NCBI RefSeq assembly: GCF_042660205.1
Contig: NZ_JBHSTQ010000002.1
Location: forward strand, 1 to 64,000
DNA length: 64,000 bases
Reading direction: 5' to 3'
Source of the DNA: Sporolactobacillus kofuensis
GTDB lineage: Bacteria > Bacillota > Bacilli > Bacillales > Sporolactobacillaceae
A program made the position numbers and the translations under genes. Under the pieces are notes generated by a model. It saw only the letters and a list, made by a program, of their open reading frames with translations, searched no databases and was not told the origin of the DNA. Below, piece by piece: positions 1 through 8,943 of the stretch. Each line of letters opens with the position of its first letter. Positions within the stretch are counted from its first letter, which is position 1.

Positions 1-180
1 AGTTTCTTCCATCTCATGAAAGCTGAAACAGTAGCCTCACACCACTATCAGACATGCGAAGAACTAGAAACTGCCATGCGTGTGTGGATCAAGTACTATA
101 ATGAGTCTAGAATCAAAGAAAAACTCGGTGGTCAAAGTCCGATTGAATATCGGATTTCAACCACCGAGCAAGTCGCTTAA
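1..180 (+). mobile_element. IS3-family (IS150-like) transposase, C-terminal end only
   Basis: The first 59 codons of the window, already open at base 1, end at a TAA at 178-180. The translation contains the typical end of an IS3-family OrfB DDE integrase: a WIKYYNESRIKEKLGG-type segment followed by SPIEYR. The 5' part lies outside the window. Six bases after the stop comes a terminal inverted repeat, so this is the right end of the element. Whether the whole element is intact cannot be seen. Confidence 0.85.
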
Positions 181-185
181 AACTA

Positions 186-210
186 TGTCCAACTTTTGGG
201 GTTCATATCA
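186..210 (+). repeat. Right terminal inverted repeat of the IS3-family element
   Basis: The sequence starts TGTCCAACTTTTGGGG and ends in ..ATCA. This is the layout of IS150-group right ends, whose left end reads TG..CCCCAAAAGTTGGACA. The element boundary is therefore placed at about 210. The target duplication cannot be checked because the left end is outside the window. Confidence 0.7.
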
Positions 211-870
211 CCTATGGGGATCAATTATTGATTGGGGAGTTATTGCATATAACTCACGATCATTGTTCGCATTAACATAATTTCACTATCATTCCCAAGC
301 ATCAGTCTCAACTGTGACTCAGGTAAAAAATAAATAAAAAAAGAATTTAAGGTGAATGCATGGTGCACATCGCAAATCTATCAAAACAAGGGGAATGTGA
401 TCAAAGGAGATAAGTAAGATAGCAACGTAACTTCAATCAGACACGTTACCAATAATCATAAGTATTTGGGGCATGATTTGCTGAAGGACATCCATTTCTT
501 CACCTCAAATCCGGCCAGTAAAGGAATTGTATCCTTTTACCATCATTATCATATCTCGTATGCTTACGAATGAACAACGAATTTATGATGCGCCTTCCCG
601 CACTTTTTAATGCGGAATCACGCATGATCACGCATTCACGTTTATTATTTTCATGAGCTTACTCTGTAAACAATCTTCGATGATGCGTATTCCAATGGGA
701 GCTGCTTACATACCCTATCCATCACGTTGTGGCTGTCCATGAATCTATACCACTTTTATATTGCCGGGGAGCGTTAGCGAATGAAAAACTATATGTTTTT
801 TAAAGGTAACGCTTGATTCTCTCAATGATTACATTGGTCTACTTAACGTTTATAGGCAAGGTCATAACAG
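211..870. other. Intergenic sequence without a recognisable gene
   Basis: Between the IS end and the terminator at 871-904 I see no open frame with a convincing ribosome binding site or recognisable protein. A few short palindromic stretches occur around 600-640. Probably decayed sequence. Confidence 0.4.
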
Positions 871-904
871 AAAAAGAGCCTCAGCTAGTGTTACCTCAGG
901 CTCT
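871..904 (-). terminator. Rho-independent terminator of the small gene at 945-1130
   Basis: On the minus strand AGAGCCT and AGGCTCT form a 7-bp stem around a 16-base loop, followed by a run of five T. It lies about 40 bases after the stop codon of the small minus-strand gene. Confidence 0.55.
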
Positions 905-944
905 CTTTCTTTATTCATTAGTACATGTAGGGATTATCAACAGA

Positions 945-1130
945 TCATTTCGAAGGCTTGCCAAAATTGTCTCTCCATATCATGTGACAATAGCGATATG
1001 CAATTTTTGTTGAACGTAGTATCGGTTGTTGTTTGCGGTTATTTCGGTAAATGTTCATAAACAGCCTGATTAATTTAATTTTTTCATCCCACGGTATTCG
1101 TTCCTTTTGTTGCAGTGCAGGTTGTTTCAT
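945..1130 (-). CDS. Small basic protein of unknown function (61 aa)
   Basis: I do not recognise this gene. It has an ATG with a good ribosome binding site (AAAGGATGG, about 6 bases upstream), 61 codons, and a terminator hairpin just downstream, so it looks like a complete transcription unit. The product is rich in Lys and Arg, has no obvious membrane segment and contains RLFMNIYRNNRK-like and YRYCHMIW stretches. It is isolated between the IS end and a small membrane-protein gene on the opposite strand. It could also be a chance frame. Confidence 0.45.
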   Translation of the reverse strand: MKQPALQQKERIPWDEKIKLIRLFMNIYRNNRKQQPILRSTKIAYRYCHMIWRDNFGKPSK

Positions 1131-1459
1131 TTCTATCCATCCTTTATGACATTATCAGTAGAAAACACGCCATATCAGCATGGTCGTTATTTGATATTCC
1201 TAAACAACACAAATGGTGCATTTTAACCTATGCACTTATAATAATAAAATTAGAATCAATGTTTGGGATTTAGTTTACATAATTTATTTATGGTATTTTT
1301 ATTTAATAGGAGTATTCCTCAGTAAATTCAAAAATTTATTTAGTAGTCTCTAGTAAAAACCTCCTTCTCTATGATAAAATGTCTCATATTATACGCTCAT
1401 AGCTTATAAATGGATTTGTTTCCATCTTTGCATACAAACTGTTTTATGGAGGAACCGTC
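1131..1459. other. AT-rich intergenic region between divergent small genes
   Basis: This stretch separates two divergent small genes and must hold their promoters. It is strongly AT-rich towards the right and has several TATAAT-like hexamers (for example around 1389-1396), but I could not assign a well-spaced -35/-10 pair. Confidence 0.4.
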
Positions 1460-1645
1460 ATGCATGCTTTTTTAATTATCCTTGAATGGGTAGGATTTTC
1501 CTTCGTTTTCATTGGTTTACTGATTCGCTATTTAAAAATTTTCCAACAAAATGAAACGAGAAAAAGAATAGGAATAATCCTTTGGGCCATCGGTATTTGT
1601 GTTATCTTTGCTTCCAGCTTTTCTATTCATTTTCTTCTAAAATAA
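1460..1645 (+). CDS. Small membrane protein of unknown function (61 aa)
   Basis: The ATG is preceded by TGGAGG at good spacing. The 61-residue product has two hydrophobic helices, roughly residues 4-24 and 38-58, separated by a short charged stretch (QQNETRKR), so it should be a two-pass inner membrane hairpin. I do not recognise the family. It stands alone between non-coding stretches. Confidence 0.6.
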   Translation: MHAFLIILEWVGFSFVFIGLLIRYLKIFQQNETRKRIGIILWAIGICVIFASSFSIHFLLK

Positions 1646-1971
1646 CTCCCAAACTGATGAAATGTACCACCATGAAGAGACTTAATCGTCGCCTATTTTA
1701 GAGCTTACCAAATCACGAAAAACGAACGTGGGGCGTTTAAAAAAATGCGCTGATCGATCACCTTCTATTGTTGCGCATAATAAATGTATTGAGTGTCTCT
1801 CCACTTTTTGTGATAATATAACTATCAAGGCAAATTTTACGAAAGTATTAGACGCAAAGCCACGGACCTACAGCATTCATTTTGCCATGGTAGCCGGGTT
1901 GCCAGGAGATTCTCCTGTTCAAGTTAATACTGACTTTAAATTTGCCCTTATTACGTAGATGAGGTAACAAT
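1646..1971. other. Intergenic, possibly decayed sequence before the CheY-like gene
   Basis: A frame at about 1728-1958 is open for 76 codons but has no ribosome binding site and no recognised domain. It may be a remnant or chance. The CheY-like gene has GAGG just before its TTG start at the right edge. Confidence 0.3.
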
Positions 1972-2334
1972 TTGTTAAAGACTATTTTAATTGTAGATGA
2001 TTCGCGATTTATGAGAACATTTATTCGAAACAAAATAGATTCATCGCTCTTCTGCATTGCTGGTGAAGCGTCAAATGGGCTTGAAGCCGTTGATCAATAC
2101 AGTACCCTTCACCCTGACCTCGTGATTATGGATATTACTATGCCTCTTCTATCTGGGATCGATGCTTTGCGAAGAATTATGAAGCTAGACCCGAAAGCAA
2201 AAGTAATCATGTGTTCATCATTAGGCAGCGAACAATTAGTAATTGAAGCCATACAATTCGGTGCCAAAGAATTTGTGTTAAAACCTTTTTTTGATGATCT
2301 CAATGAAAAATTAAAAAGTGTCTTACACTATTAA
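1972..2334 (+). CDS. Orphan single-domain response regulator, CheY-like
   Basis: The 120-residue product is a bare receiver domain with no output domain. The acidic pair D9-D10, the phospho-acceptor D54 (in VIMDITMP), S82 and K104 (in VLKPF) are all in the CheY positions, so it should be phosphorylated and fold normally. The MCSSLG stretch resembles Bacillus CheY and YneI-type regulators. The start is TTG with GAGG upstream. No histidine kinase or chemotaxis gene lies nearby, so its partner is unknown. It could act in motility or as a phosphate sink. Confidence 0.8.
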   Translation: MLKTILIVDDSRFMRTFIRNKIDSSLFCIAGEASNGLEAVDQYSTLHPDLVIMDITMPLLSGIDALRRIMKLDPKAKVIMCSSLGSEQLVIEAIQFGAKEFVLKPFFDDLNEKLKSVLHY

Positions 2335-2689
2335 AATCAGTGCGTGACGTTTGATCCAATGCCTTTAATCCTTTCAAAGCATCAAGAATTGAATCATCGA
2401 ATTCATCATTCCGCCAATGATTGACTTATCGTCTTCCGAATCCGTGGCGTCATAATGACTTTGCTTTCAGATCTTGCAGCATTTGCTTATATTCTTACAT
2501 CTGCTTGCGTCCACCATATCTCCCTACTTTAGCTTAAGCCACCGCCTTTGACGCGATGCGTTTCTTTCCCCCATTTTATCAATAGGTTCAGTCGTTTTCC
2601 GCTGTCGCAAACAAATTTCATCACTTAAAAGATGTATATTTATAAGCCAATTTTTCTAATAATAGTTAATACATTGGCGGTGAACAGTG
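2335..2689. other. Gene-free region with traces of a decayed minus-strand gene
   Basis: There is no intact gene. On the minus strand, interrupted frames read EYKQMLQDLKAKS, then DSEDDKSIIGGMMNSMI, then LDALKGLKALD, which look like pieces of one protein split by frameshifts. The middle piece reminds me of Xpf-like phage-type positive control factors, but this is only an impression. Confidence 0.3.
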
Positions 2690-3316
2690 ATGGATTTAAA
2701 TTTGATATGGAAAGCAGTATTAATTATTGTTTGTGGTATCTTTTTATTGCGGCTTTTAGGAAGAAGCTCCATTTCTCAAATGACGACTTCCCATACGGTT
2801 ATAATGATTTCAATTGGTACGTTACTTATACAACCGATAATAAGCAACAGAAACATCTGGCTTACTTTTGTACTTGCCTCTATATTGGTTTTAACCCTGA
2901 TCATCATTGAATTAATTCAAATGAAATGGGACTTTACCGAAGCGTTAATCACTGGACGCTCCAAAATAGTTATAGAAAATGGGGCATTAAATCAAAAAAA
3001 TCTAAAAAAGTTACGTATTTCGGTAGATGACCTAGAAATGAGTCTAAGGCAAAATGGTATTGAAAAGATAACCGATGTACAATGGGCGACTATTGAACCA
3101 AGCGGACAATTAGGTTATCTACTTACTGATAAAAAGAAATTTGCAACGAAAGAAGACACGGATAAGATTTATGAATTACTCAATCAGCTTATCTCACAAT
3201 TGAATGACACGAAAACTAAACCTCCGGAAAACAATAAATTAACGAATCAAGTTTCTAATCTTTTTACCGAAGTTAAGAAAGGACATAGTTCGTCAAATTC
3301 TGATCAGCTTAACTAA
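2690..3316 (+). CDS. DUF421 family membrane protein (YetF/YdfR-like)
   Basis: The 208-residue product has two to three N-terminal membrane helices (roughly residues 6-20, 36-48 and 55-75) with the RLLGRSSISQMT signature, followed by a soluble DUF421 domain (ITGRSKIVIENG, SVDDLEMSLRQNGI, VQWATIEPSGQLGYL). Such proteins are common in spore-formers; some act in the spore or forespore membrane, but the biochemical role is not established. GTG at 2687 and ATG at 2690 are both possible starts behind GGCGGTG. The C-terminal 50 residues are polar and low-complexity. Confidence 0.85.
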   Translation: MDLNLIWKAVLIIVCGIFLLRLLGRSSISQMTTSHTVIMISIGTLLIQPIISNRNIWLTFVLASILVLTLIIIELIQMKWDFTEALITGRSKIVIENGALNQKNLKKLRISVDDLEMSLRQNGIEKITDVQWATIEPSGQLGYLLTDKKKFATKEDTDKIYELLNQLISQLNDTKTKPPENNKLTNQVSNLFTEVKKGHSSSNSDQLN

Positions 3317-3321
3317 TGTCC

Positions 3322-3480
3322 TCACCGCTCATGAATCACTTCGAATTGTTCAATTTCCGACAATTTAATACCTGTTGTTATTCCTGTCAGCACACCTTGT
3401 TCCTAATCAAGACTGACTAAACGATCAATGAGCAACTTGCGATTGGAAGTCTCCTCTAATGTTCCTGCTAAGATGGTATT
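3322..3480 (-). pseudogene. Possible decayed small gene downstream of glnA
   Basis: On the minus strand one frame reads ...NTILAGTLEETSNRK, a TAG, then EQGVLTGITTGIKLSEIEQFEVIHER and a stop. The pattern of small beta strands resembles short LSm- or DUF2642-like proteins. The in-frame stop and the missing start suggest a dead gene. This is a low-confidence reading. Confidence 0.25.
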
Positions 3481-3493
3481 TAAGCAGTTATAG

Positions 3494-3531
3494 CAAAGAC
3501 CCCTCAAGCCATATGGCTCAAGGGGTCTTTG
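3494..3531 (-). terminator. Terminator of glnA
   Basis: A 16-bp inverted repeat with two mismatches (AAAGACCCCT..GCC / GGC..AGGGGTCTTT, loop ATAT) lies 14 bases after the glnA stop codon, with a TTTGCTAT tail on the minus strand. Confidence 0.8.
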
Positions 3532-3544
3532 TATTTCTAGTTGA

Positions 3545-4879
3545 TTAATATTGTTCCATGTATTGTTCGCGTTCCCAAGGATGTACCTGAGTGCGGAACA
3601 TATCCCATTCAATTTCTTTAGCATCGTTGAAGTGGGAAACTGTATGTTCACCAAGTGCAGCTGTGATTACTTCGTCAGAATTGAATACGTCTAATGCTTC
3701 TTTCAAAGATGAAGGTAATTCGTGAATACCAAGTTCTTCACGATCTTCGTCAGTCATGACATAGATGCTACGGTCAACAGATGCAGCTGGAGTCAATTTT
3801 TCTTTGATTCCGTCAAGTCCTGCTGCAAGCATAACAGCCATAGCGAGGTATGGGTTTGTTGCAGGGTCAACACTACGCACTTCGATACGAGTGCTTAAGC
3901 CACGAGAAGCAGGAATACGAACCAATGCACTACGGTTGCTCAAAGACCATGCAACATAGCTTGGTGCTTCATAGCCAGGAACCAAACGTTTAAATGAGTT
4001 AACCGTCGGGTTGGTAATCGCTGTGAATGCACGAGCATGTTTCAGAACGCCGGCAATGAATGCCTTTGCTGTAGCACTGAGTCCGTCTTCAGCAGATTCA
4101 TCATAGAAAGCATTTTCTTTGCCTGTGAATAAAGACATGTTCGAGTGCATACCTGAACCATTGACACCGAACAGAGGTTTCGGCATGAATGTTGCATGAA
4201 GTCCGTGTTTACGTGCAATCGTTTTAACAACCAATTTGAATGTTTGGATGTTATCACATGTTTTTACTGCATCAGCATATTTGAAGTCGATTTCGTGCTG
4301 ACCCGGAGCCACTTCGTGGTGGGAAGCTTCAATTTCAAAGCCCATATCTTCGAGTTCAAGAACGATATCACGACGGCAATTTTCGCCAAGGTCCGTAGGA
4401 GCAAGGTCGAAGTAACCGCCTTTATCATTAAGATCGAGTGTCGGTTCGCCGTTTTCATCCATCTTGAAGAGGAAGAATTCCGGTTCAGGTCCGATGTTGA
4501 AAGATGTAAAACCTAGTTTTTCCATTTCGGCTAATTGAGCTTTCAATACCGAACGAGGATCTCCAGGGAATGGCGTGCCGTCTGTCTTGTGGATATCACA
4601 AATCAGTCGAGCAACTTTTCCTTTTTCTGCTGTCCAAGGGAATACGACGAAGCTGTCATAGTCTGGGTACAAAAGCATGTCCGATTCTTCAATTCTTACA
4701 AAACCTTCGATTGAAGAGCCGTCAAACATAATTTTGTTATCCAACGCTTTTTCGAGCTGACTTACAGGAATTTCAACATTTTTGATAATTCCGAGCAAAT
4801 CAGTGAATTGCAAACGGATGAATTTCACGTTTGCTTCATTTACCTTAGAAATGATGTCTTCTTTTGTAAACTTTGCCAT
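3545..4879 (-). CDS. glnA: Glutamine synthetase, type I-alpha
   Basis: The enzyme makes glutamine from glutamate, ammonia and ATP in the cytoplasm and is the entry point of nitrogen assimilation. The 444-residue length and the DGSSIEGF motif (53-60) are typical of Firmicute GSI-alpha, which is feedback-inhibited rather than adenylylated. R62, the feedback-sensing arginine of B. subtilis GlnA, is present in FVRIEESD. NGSGMHSNMS and NRSALVRIPASRG match metal and ATP site segments. A GGGGAGG ribosome binding site precedes the ATG. It follows glnR by 61 bases, so both should be transcribed from the glnR promoter, and GS itself feeds back on GlnR in Bacillus. Confidence 0.98.
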   Translation of the reverse strand: MAKFTKEDIISKVNEANVKFIRLQFTDLLGIIKNVEIPVSQLEKALDNKIMFDGSSIEGFVRIEESDMLLYPDYDSFVVFPWTAEKGKVARLICDIHKTDGTPFPGDPRSVLKAQLAEMEKLGFTSFNIGPEPEFFLFKMDENGEPTLDLNDKGGYFDLAPTDLGENCRRDIVLELEDMGFEIEASHHEVAPGQHEIDFKYADAVKTCDNIQTFKLVVKTIARKHGLHATFMPKPLFGVNGSGMHSNMSLFTGKENAFYDESAEDGLSATAKAFIAGVLKHARAFTAITNPTVNSFKRLVPGYEAPSYVAWSLSNRSALVRIPASRGLSTRIEVRSVDPATNPYLAMAVMLAAGLDGIKEKLTPAASVDRSIYVMTDEDREELGIHELPSSLKEALDVFNSDEVITAALGEHTVSHFNDAKEIEWDMFRTQVHPWEREQYMEQY

Positions 4880-4940
4880 TCAAGATCCTCCCCAAAGATA
4901 AGTTTCTGTTTTCTTAAAAATTTATATACACAGATCGCAA

Positions 4941-5327
4941 TCACCGAAAGAACCGTGACAGCTCCCCTTGTATTAACGATGCCTTACCATACTTACCTGC
5001 TTGAACAAGCTCAGACTTCAGGAATTTCATCAAATCAGCATCAGACACTGCCTTCTTTTCCTCCGCAGGGCTGTTCGCTTCCAAAGGCTTTTCACTAAGC
5101 TCTCGCCTTATACCCGCCAAGTTCACGCCTTCATCTAAGAGTGACTTAATATCCAGAAGTCGATCAACATCATTGAAAGAAAAGACGCGGCGATTTCCCG
5201 CTGTACGTTCAGGACGAATCAAGTCATTTTCCTCGTAATAGCGGATCTGTCTGGCCGTAAGTCCGGTCAGTTTCTGCACAATGCCCATTGAGAATAAAGG
5301 CATTGAACGGCGCACATTATCAGCCAT
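4941..5327 (-). CDS. glnR: GlnR, MerR-family repressor of nitrogen assimilation genes
   Basis: The 128-residue product has an N-terminal MerR winged helix (FSMGIVQKLTGLTARQIRYYEENDLI, about residues 13-36) and a short C-terminal tail ending GELSRFFR, the segment that in B. subtilis GlnR mediates autoinhibition and contact with feedback-inhibited GlnA. It represses glnRA when glutamine is plentiful. It is the first gene of the glnRA operon, with a consensus promoter and a GlnR-box-like site upstream. Confidence 0.95.
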   Translation of the reverse strand: MADNVRRSMPLFSMGIVQKLTGLTARQIRYYEENDLIRPERTAGNRRVFSFNDVDRLLDIKSLLDEGVNLAGIRRELSEKPLEANSPAEEKKAVSDADLMKFLKSELVQAGKYGKASLIQGELSRFFR

Positions 5328-5354
5328 CTCGCCTCACGCCCCTTTCTTAATCAC

Positions 5355-5404
5355 ATTATAACGGTCAGCCTATTAGTTGTCAAACCATGTTAGCTTATCT
5401 CACG
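5355..5404 (-). promoter_or_regulatory. glnRA promoter with GlnR box
   Basis: On the minus strand TTGACA (5383-5378) and TATAAT (5360-5355) are separated by exactly 17 bp: a perfect sigma-A promoter. Immediately upstream, 5388-5404 reads TGTTAGCTTATCTCACG, which fits the GlnR consensus TGTNA-N7-TNACA except for the last base. A second, weaker half-match (TGTCA..) overlaps the -35. This arrangement mirrors autoregulation of B. subtilis glnRA. Confidence 0.85.
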
Positions 5405-5431
5405 TTTAACGATACTGATTTAAGAAATTTG

Positions 5432-6712
5432 TCACAATTGCACGTGATCTGGATTCAACAGATGGGTTTCAAACAAATGGTTAACAGCCACCATCATTGC
5501 TGCTTTCACGTGTTCATAGGTTAATCCACCTTGAACATATAACGTATAGGGCGGGCGAAGCGGTCCATCTGCGGTCAGTTCCAGACTCGCTCCTTGAATA
5601 AATGTACCTGCAGCCATAATTACATCACTTGTGTAACCAGGCATTGGGCTCGGATAAGGGAGTACATGTGCGTTAATTGGTGATGCCATTTGCACAGCCT
5701 GACAAAATGCAGTCATGAGATCTGGGTCATGAAATGTAACGCTTTGAATTAAATCCGTCCGCACGGTTTGCCATGAAGGAGCTGTTTCCATGCCTAACTT
5801 CTCCATAAGCGCGGATGTGAATACTGCCCCTTTCAGTGCTTGAGCAACCATGTGAGGGGCAAGGAAAAATCCTTGATATTGATCCTTTAATTCATTCAAA
5901 GATGGCCCTACTTCTTTTCCAAGTCCAGGGGCTGTCAGTCTCTCAGCACACATTGAGACGAATTCTTCTCTTCCGACGATGTAGCCACCAGATTTTGCCA
6001 ACCCGCCGCCAGGATTTTTGATCAATGAACCAGCCATTAAATCAGCCCCAACATGGCATGGCTCAATCGTTTCAGTAAATTCGCCGTAACAGTTGTCCAC
6101 AAAAACGATGACATTCGGATGTTCCTTTTTAATTGATGCAATAGCTTTACCTATTTGATCAACCGGGATTGACGGACGGTTGTCATAACCACATGAGCGT
6201 TGGATTGCGATCATTTTTGTTTTCGAAGAAATCGTGCGATTGACATAGTCTGTATCAATCTTTCCATGCTTCAGTGGAATCGAGCGAAAATCGACTCCGA
6301 AGTCCTTCAAAGATCCGTGACTGTTCCCGGAAATACCAATTACACCTTCTAATGTGTCATAAGGTTTACCAGTTATGTAGATTAACTCATCATTTGGTCG
6401 AAGAATTCCAAAAAGTGCGGTTGTAATCGCATGTGTACCTGAAATCATCTGTGAACGAACAAGCCCGGATTCTGCTCCAAGACAGTCTGCGTACACGGCC
6501 TCTATGCCTTCACGGCCAAAATCATCATAGCCATAACCAGTCGTTCCGCTAAAATGAGCATCACTAATTTTGTTTTTTCTAAAACTGGTTAACACGCGAT
6601 ATTGATTTTCTAGTGCAATGGCATCAATGGCCTTCAATCGCTCAGCAATCTGTTGCTCAACACCTTCTGCCAATTTCTTTAATTGATCTCCAAAAGCAAG
6701 TGCATCAAACAT
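5432..6712 (-). CDS. ynbB: YnbB-like PLP-dependent enzyme (methionine gamma-lyase / aluminium-resistance family)
   Basis: A 426-residue fold-type I PLP enzyme. The FSGTTGYGYDD, QMISGTHAI and SLIKNPGGGLAKSGGYIVG segments are characteristic of the family annotated as methionine gamma-lyase or aluminium-resistance protein, with the cofactor lysine expected in SLIKNPGGG. The true substrate of the Bacillus protein is not established. It starts two bases after hflX, with the GAGGAGC binding site inside the end of hflX, so it is translated from the same transcript. Gene order hflX-ynbB-glnR-glnA is as in B. subtilis. Confidence 0.88.
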   Translation of the reverse strand: MFDALAFGDQLKKLAEGVEQQIAERLKAIDAIALENQYRVLTSFRKNKISDAHFSGTTGYGYDDFGREGIEAVYADCLGAESGLVRSQMISGTHAITTALFGILRPNDELIYITGKPYDTLEGVIGISGNSHGSLKDFGVDFRSIPLKHGKIDTDYVNRTISSKTKMIAIQRSCGYDNRPSIPVDQIGKAIASIKKEHPNVIVFVDNCYGEFTETIEPCHVGADLMAGSLIKNPGGGLAKSGGYIVGREEFVSMCAERLTAPGLGKEVGPSLNELKDQYQGFFLAPHMVAQALKGAVFTSALMEKLGMETAPSWQTVRTDLIQSVTFHDPDLMTAFCQAVQMASPINAHVLPYPSPMPGYTSDVIMAAGTFIQGASLELTADGPLRPPYTLYVQGGLTYEHVKAAMMVAVNHLFETHLLNPDHVQL

Positions 6713-6714
6713 TA

Positions 6715-7968
6715 TTATAGCTCCTCATCTGTTGTACCTATATCTTTTAATAACTTAGAGGCAATCGGCGTCTCCGGAAAGACAAATCCTTCAACTTCAA
6801 AAGCCTGAGTTTCTTCATTATAACTTTGTTTTTTTAGAACTGTATTTAGCTTTATTTCATTTAATAATTTGCCTTCGTCCGCAGGTATCATCGTTTGGAA
6901 CGGTACCATCTGCTCAATCAGCATATTTTCGACTGCTTCAAGAATCTGATCGCGGTCATTCAAATTTCTCGCTGAAACAAGCAAAGAACCTTTTGGAACA
7001 ATAAAAGGCGTTTGCAATAAATCTTTTTTATTATAGAGAGTTAACATCGGAAGATCATCAGCACCTAGCTCTACAAGTAATTGTTTGACCGTTTGTTCAT
7101 GAGTGATCAAATCCGGATCAGAAGCATCAAGAACGTGCACGATGAGCTGAGCACCTGAGACTTCCTCTAATGTGGAACGAAAAGCGGCAACAAGTTGTGT
7201 TGGTAGTTGCTGAATAAAACCAACAGTGTCTGATAATAAACTGATAAAACCATTCGGCAGATTCATTTTCCGTGTTAAAGGATCTAACGTTGCAAAAAGC
7301 TGGTTTTCTGCGTAGGTCCGTGCCGCAGTGAGTTGATTAAACAATGTAGATTTTCCTGCATTGGTATACCCTACAAGTACCACCTGACATTGGTTATTTG
7401 CGAGCCGTCGTTCACGATAGCGTTTGCGATGCTGTACAACTGTCTTCAATTGATTACTGATATCTTTCATTCTATTGCGGATATAGCGTCGATCAGTCTC
7501 CAATTTGGTTTCACCAGGACCACGTGTGCCAATACCACCACCGAGTCTTGACATGGATTCACCCATGCCGCTAAGCCTTGGAAGTAGATACTGAAGTTGA
7601 GCCAATTCAACCTGTAATTTTCCTTCTCTAGAGCGCGCTCGCATTGCGAAGATATCTAAGATTAACTGAGTCCTGTCCAATACTTTTGCATAAAGCAATG
7701 CGCTGAGCCTTCCCTGCTGTGCAGGTGTCAGTTCACCGTTAAAAATGATTGTGCCTGCTCCTAATTGCTTTTCCAATGCGTCTAGTTCTTGTAATTTCCC
7801 GCTTCCAATGTAAGTCGCGGAATCGATTTTTTGTCTCTTTTGAGTGACAACGGCAACAACTTGACCATCCGCTGTCTTTGTTAGTGCCTCAAGCTCCTGA
7901 AGTGATGATTCGAAATGATCATCAGATTGGGAGGGTAGCTGACATGCAACTAGGATTACATTTTCCAT
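6715..7968 (-). CDS. hflX: HflX, ribosome-associated GTPase
   Basis: HflX binds the 50S subunit and splits stalled or hibernating ribosomes under stress. The 417-residue product has the N-terminal HflX domain, a Gly-rich RLGGGIGTRGPGE linker around 141-153, and a G domain with G1 GYTNAGKS (200-207), G3 DTVGF and G4 NKKD. It follows spoVK by 24 bases and precedes ynbB by 2 bases, forming a minus-strand operon. It is called ynbA in B. subtilis. Confidence 0.95.
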   Translation of the reverse strand: MENVILVACQLPSQSDDHFESSLQELEALTKTADGQVVAVVTQKRQKIDSATYIGSGKLQELDALEKQLGAGTIIFNGELTPAQQGRLSALLYAKVLDRTQLILDIFAMRARSREGKLQVELAQLQYLLPRLSGMGESMSRLGGGIGTRGPGETKLETDRRYIRNRMKDISNQLKTVVQHRKRYRERRLANNQCQVVLVGYTNAGKSTLFNQLTAARTYAENQLFATLDPLTRKMNLPNGFISLLSDTVGFIQQLPTQLVAAFRSTLEEVSGAQLIVHVLDASDPDLITHEQTVKQLLVELGADDLPMLTLYNKKDLLQTPFIVPKGSLLVSARNLNDRDQILEAVENMLIEQMVPFQTMIPADEGKLLNEIKLNTVLKKQSYNEETQAFEVEGFVFPETPIASKLLKDIGTTDEEL

Positions 7969-7992
7969 AAAGTACCTCTCTCTATTTCTGCA

Positions 7993-8943
7993 TTATGCCT
8001 CATCAACTTTTGAAAATGTCGATCCGTCTTCAATGTTCAGATCACAAGCGCGAAGCGTGAGAAGCGCGTCACGATCGAAACTATGTTCACGTACGAGGCG
8101 GACTGCCTGTTGACGAATCATTTTTTCAATTAAGTTACGTACGAAACGTCCATTACTGAAGTGGGGTTCAATGCCGGCTGCTTTTTGTTGAAGCAACCGG
8201 AAAAGTTTCTTTTGAGCTTCGGCAGTTAACGAATATTCCCGATCATGAATCATTTGTTTTGCAATTTCCAACAGTTCAACTCCTGAATAATCAGGAAAAG
8301 ACATAATCATTGGAAAGCGCGAAGAAAGCCCCGGATTCATCTGAAGAAATTCATCCATTTCGTCGGAATATCCGGCTAAGATTAGGATAAATTCATCCTT
8401 ATGATCTTCCATTTGTTTGACCAGTGTGTCAATAGCTTCCTTCCCAAAATCCTTCTCTCCGCCACGGGAGAGTGAATACGCCTCATCAATAAAAAGTACT
8501 CCGCCAAGCGAACGTTTCACTAAATCTCTCGTTTTTTGTGCGGTCTGTCCGATGTACTCACCAACAAGATCTGCACGTTCTGCCTCAATCAAATGGCCTT
8601 TCGTCAAGATGTCCATTTCTCGGAATAAATCGCTGATCAGCCGTGCAACAGTCGTTTTCCCCGTGCCCGGATTACCTTTGAACAACATATGAAATGAATG
8701 TTTCTGCACCTTCAATTGTACTTCTTCACGTTTCCGATAGATATAGAGCCAAGCGTAAAGTTCCCGTACGAACTGTTTTATTTCATCCATTCCTACCAGT
8801 TGATTGAGCTTTGTTTCTAACTTTTCAAGCGGCTCATGGGTCACACGTTCATCAACAGGAAACGGTGCTGCGCTTTTCTCTGCTTTTTGATTAAACACAA
8901 CATTAATTTGGCTTTTCTTCGTGAACGTATAGGCTTCTCGCAC
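7993..8943 (-). CDS. spoVK: SpoVK, stage V sporulation AAA ATPase
   Basis: A 316-residue AAA+ protein of the CbxX/CfxQ type. Walker A GNPGTGKT lies at 90-97 and Walker B VLFIDEAYSL near 148-157, followed by the sensor and lid region with SSRFPMIMSF. In Bacillus SpoVK is made in the mother cell and is needed for spore maturation; its substrate is not firmly known. The start is GTG with GAGGTGA seven bases upstream. It heads the spoVK-hflX-ynbB run. Confidence 0.93.
   Translation of the reverse strand: MREAYTFTKKSQINVVFNQKAEKSAAPFPVDERVTHEPLEKLETKLNQLVGMDEIKQFVRELYAWLYIYRKREEVQLKVQKHSFHMLFKGNPGTGKTTVARLISDLFREMDILTKGHLIEAERADLVGEYIGQTAQKTRDLVKRSLGGVLFIDEAYSLSRGGEKDFGKEAIDTLVKQMEDHKDEFILILAGYSDEMDEFLQMNPGLSSRFPMIMSFPDYSGVELLEIAKQMIHDREYSLTAEAQKKLFRLLQQKAAGIEPHFSNGRFVRNLIEKMIRQQAVRLVREHSFDRDALLTLRACDLNIEDGSTFSKVDEA

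Noticed and set aside
1728..1958. 76-codon frame upstream of the CheY-like gene
   Set aside because: It has no ribosome binding site, no recognised domain and an unremarkable composition.
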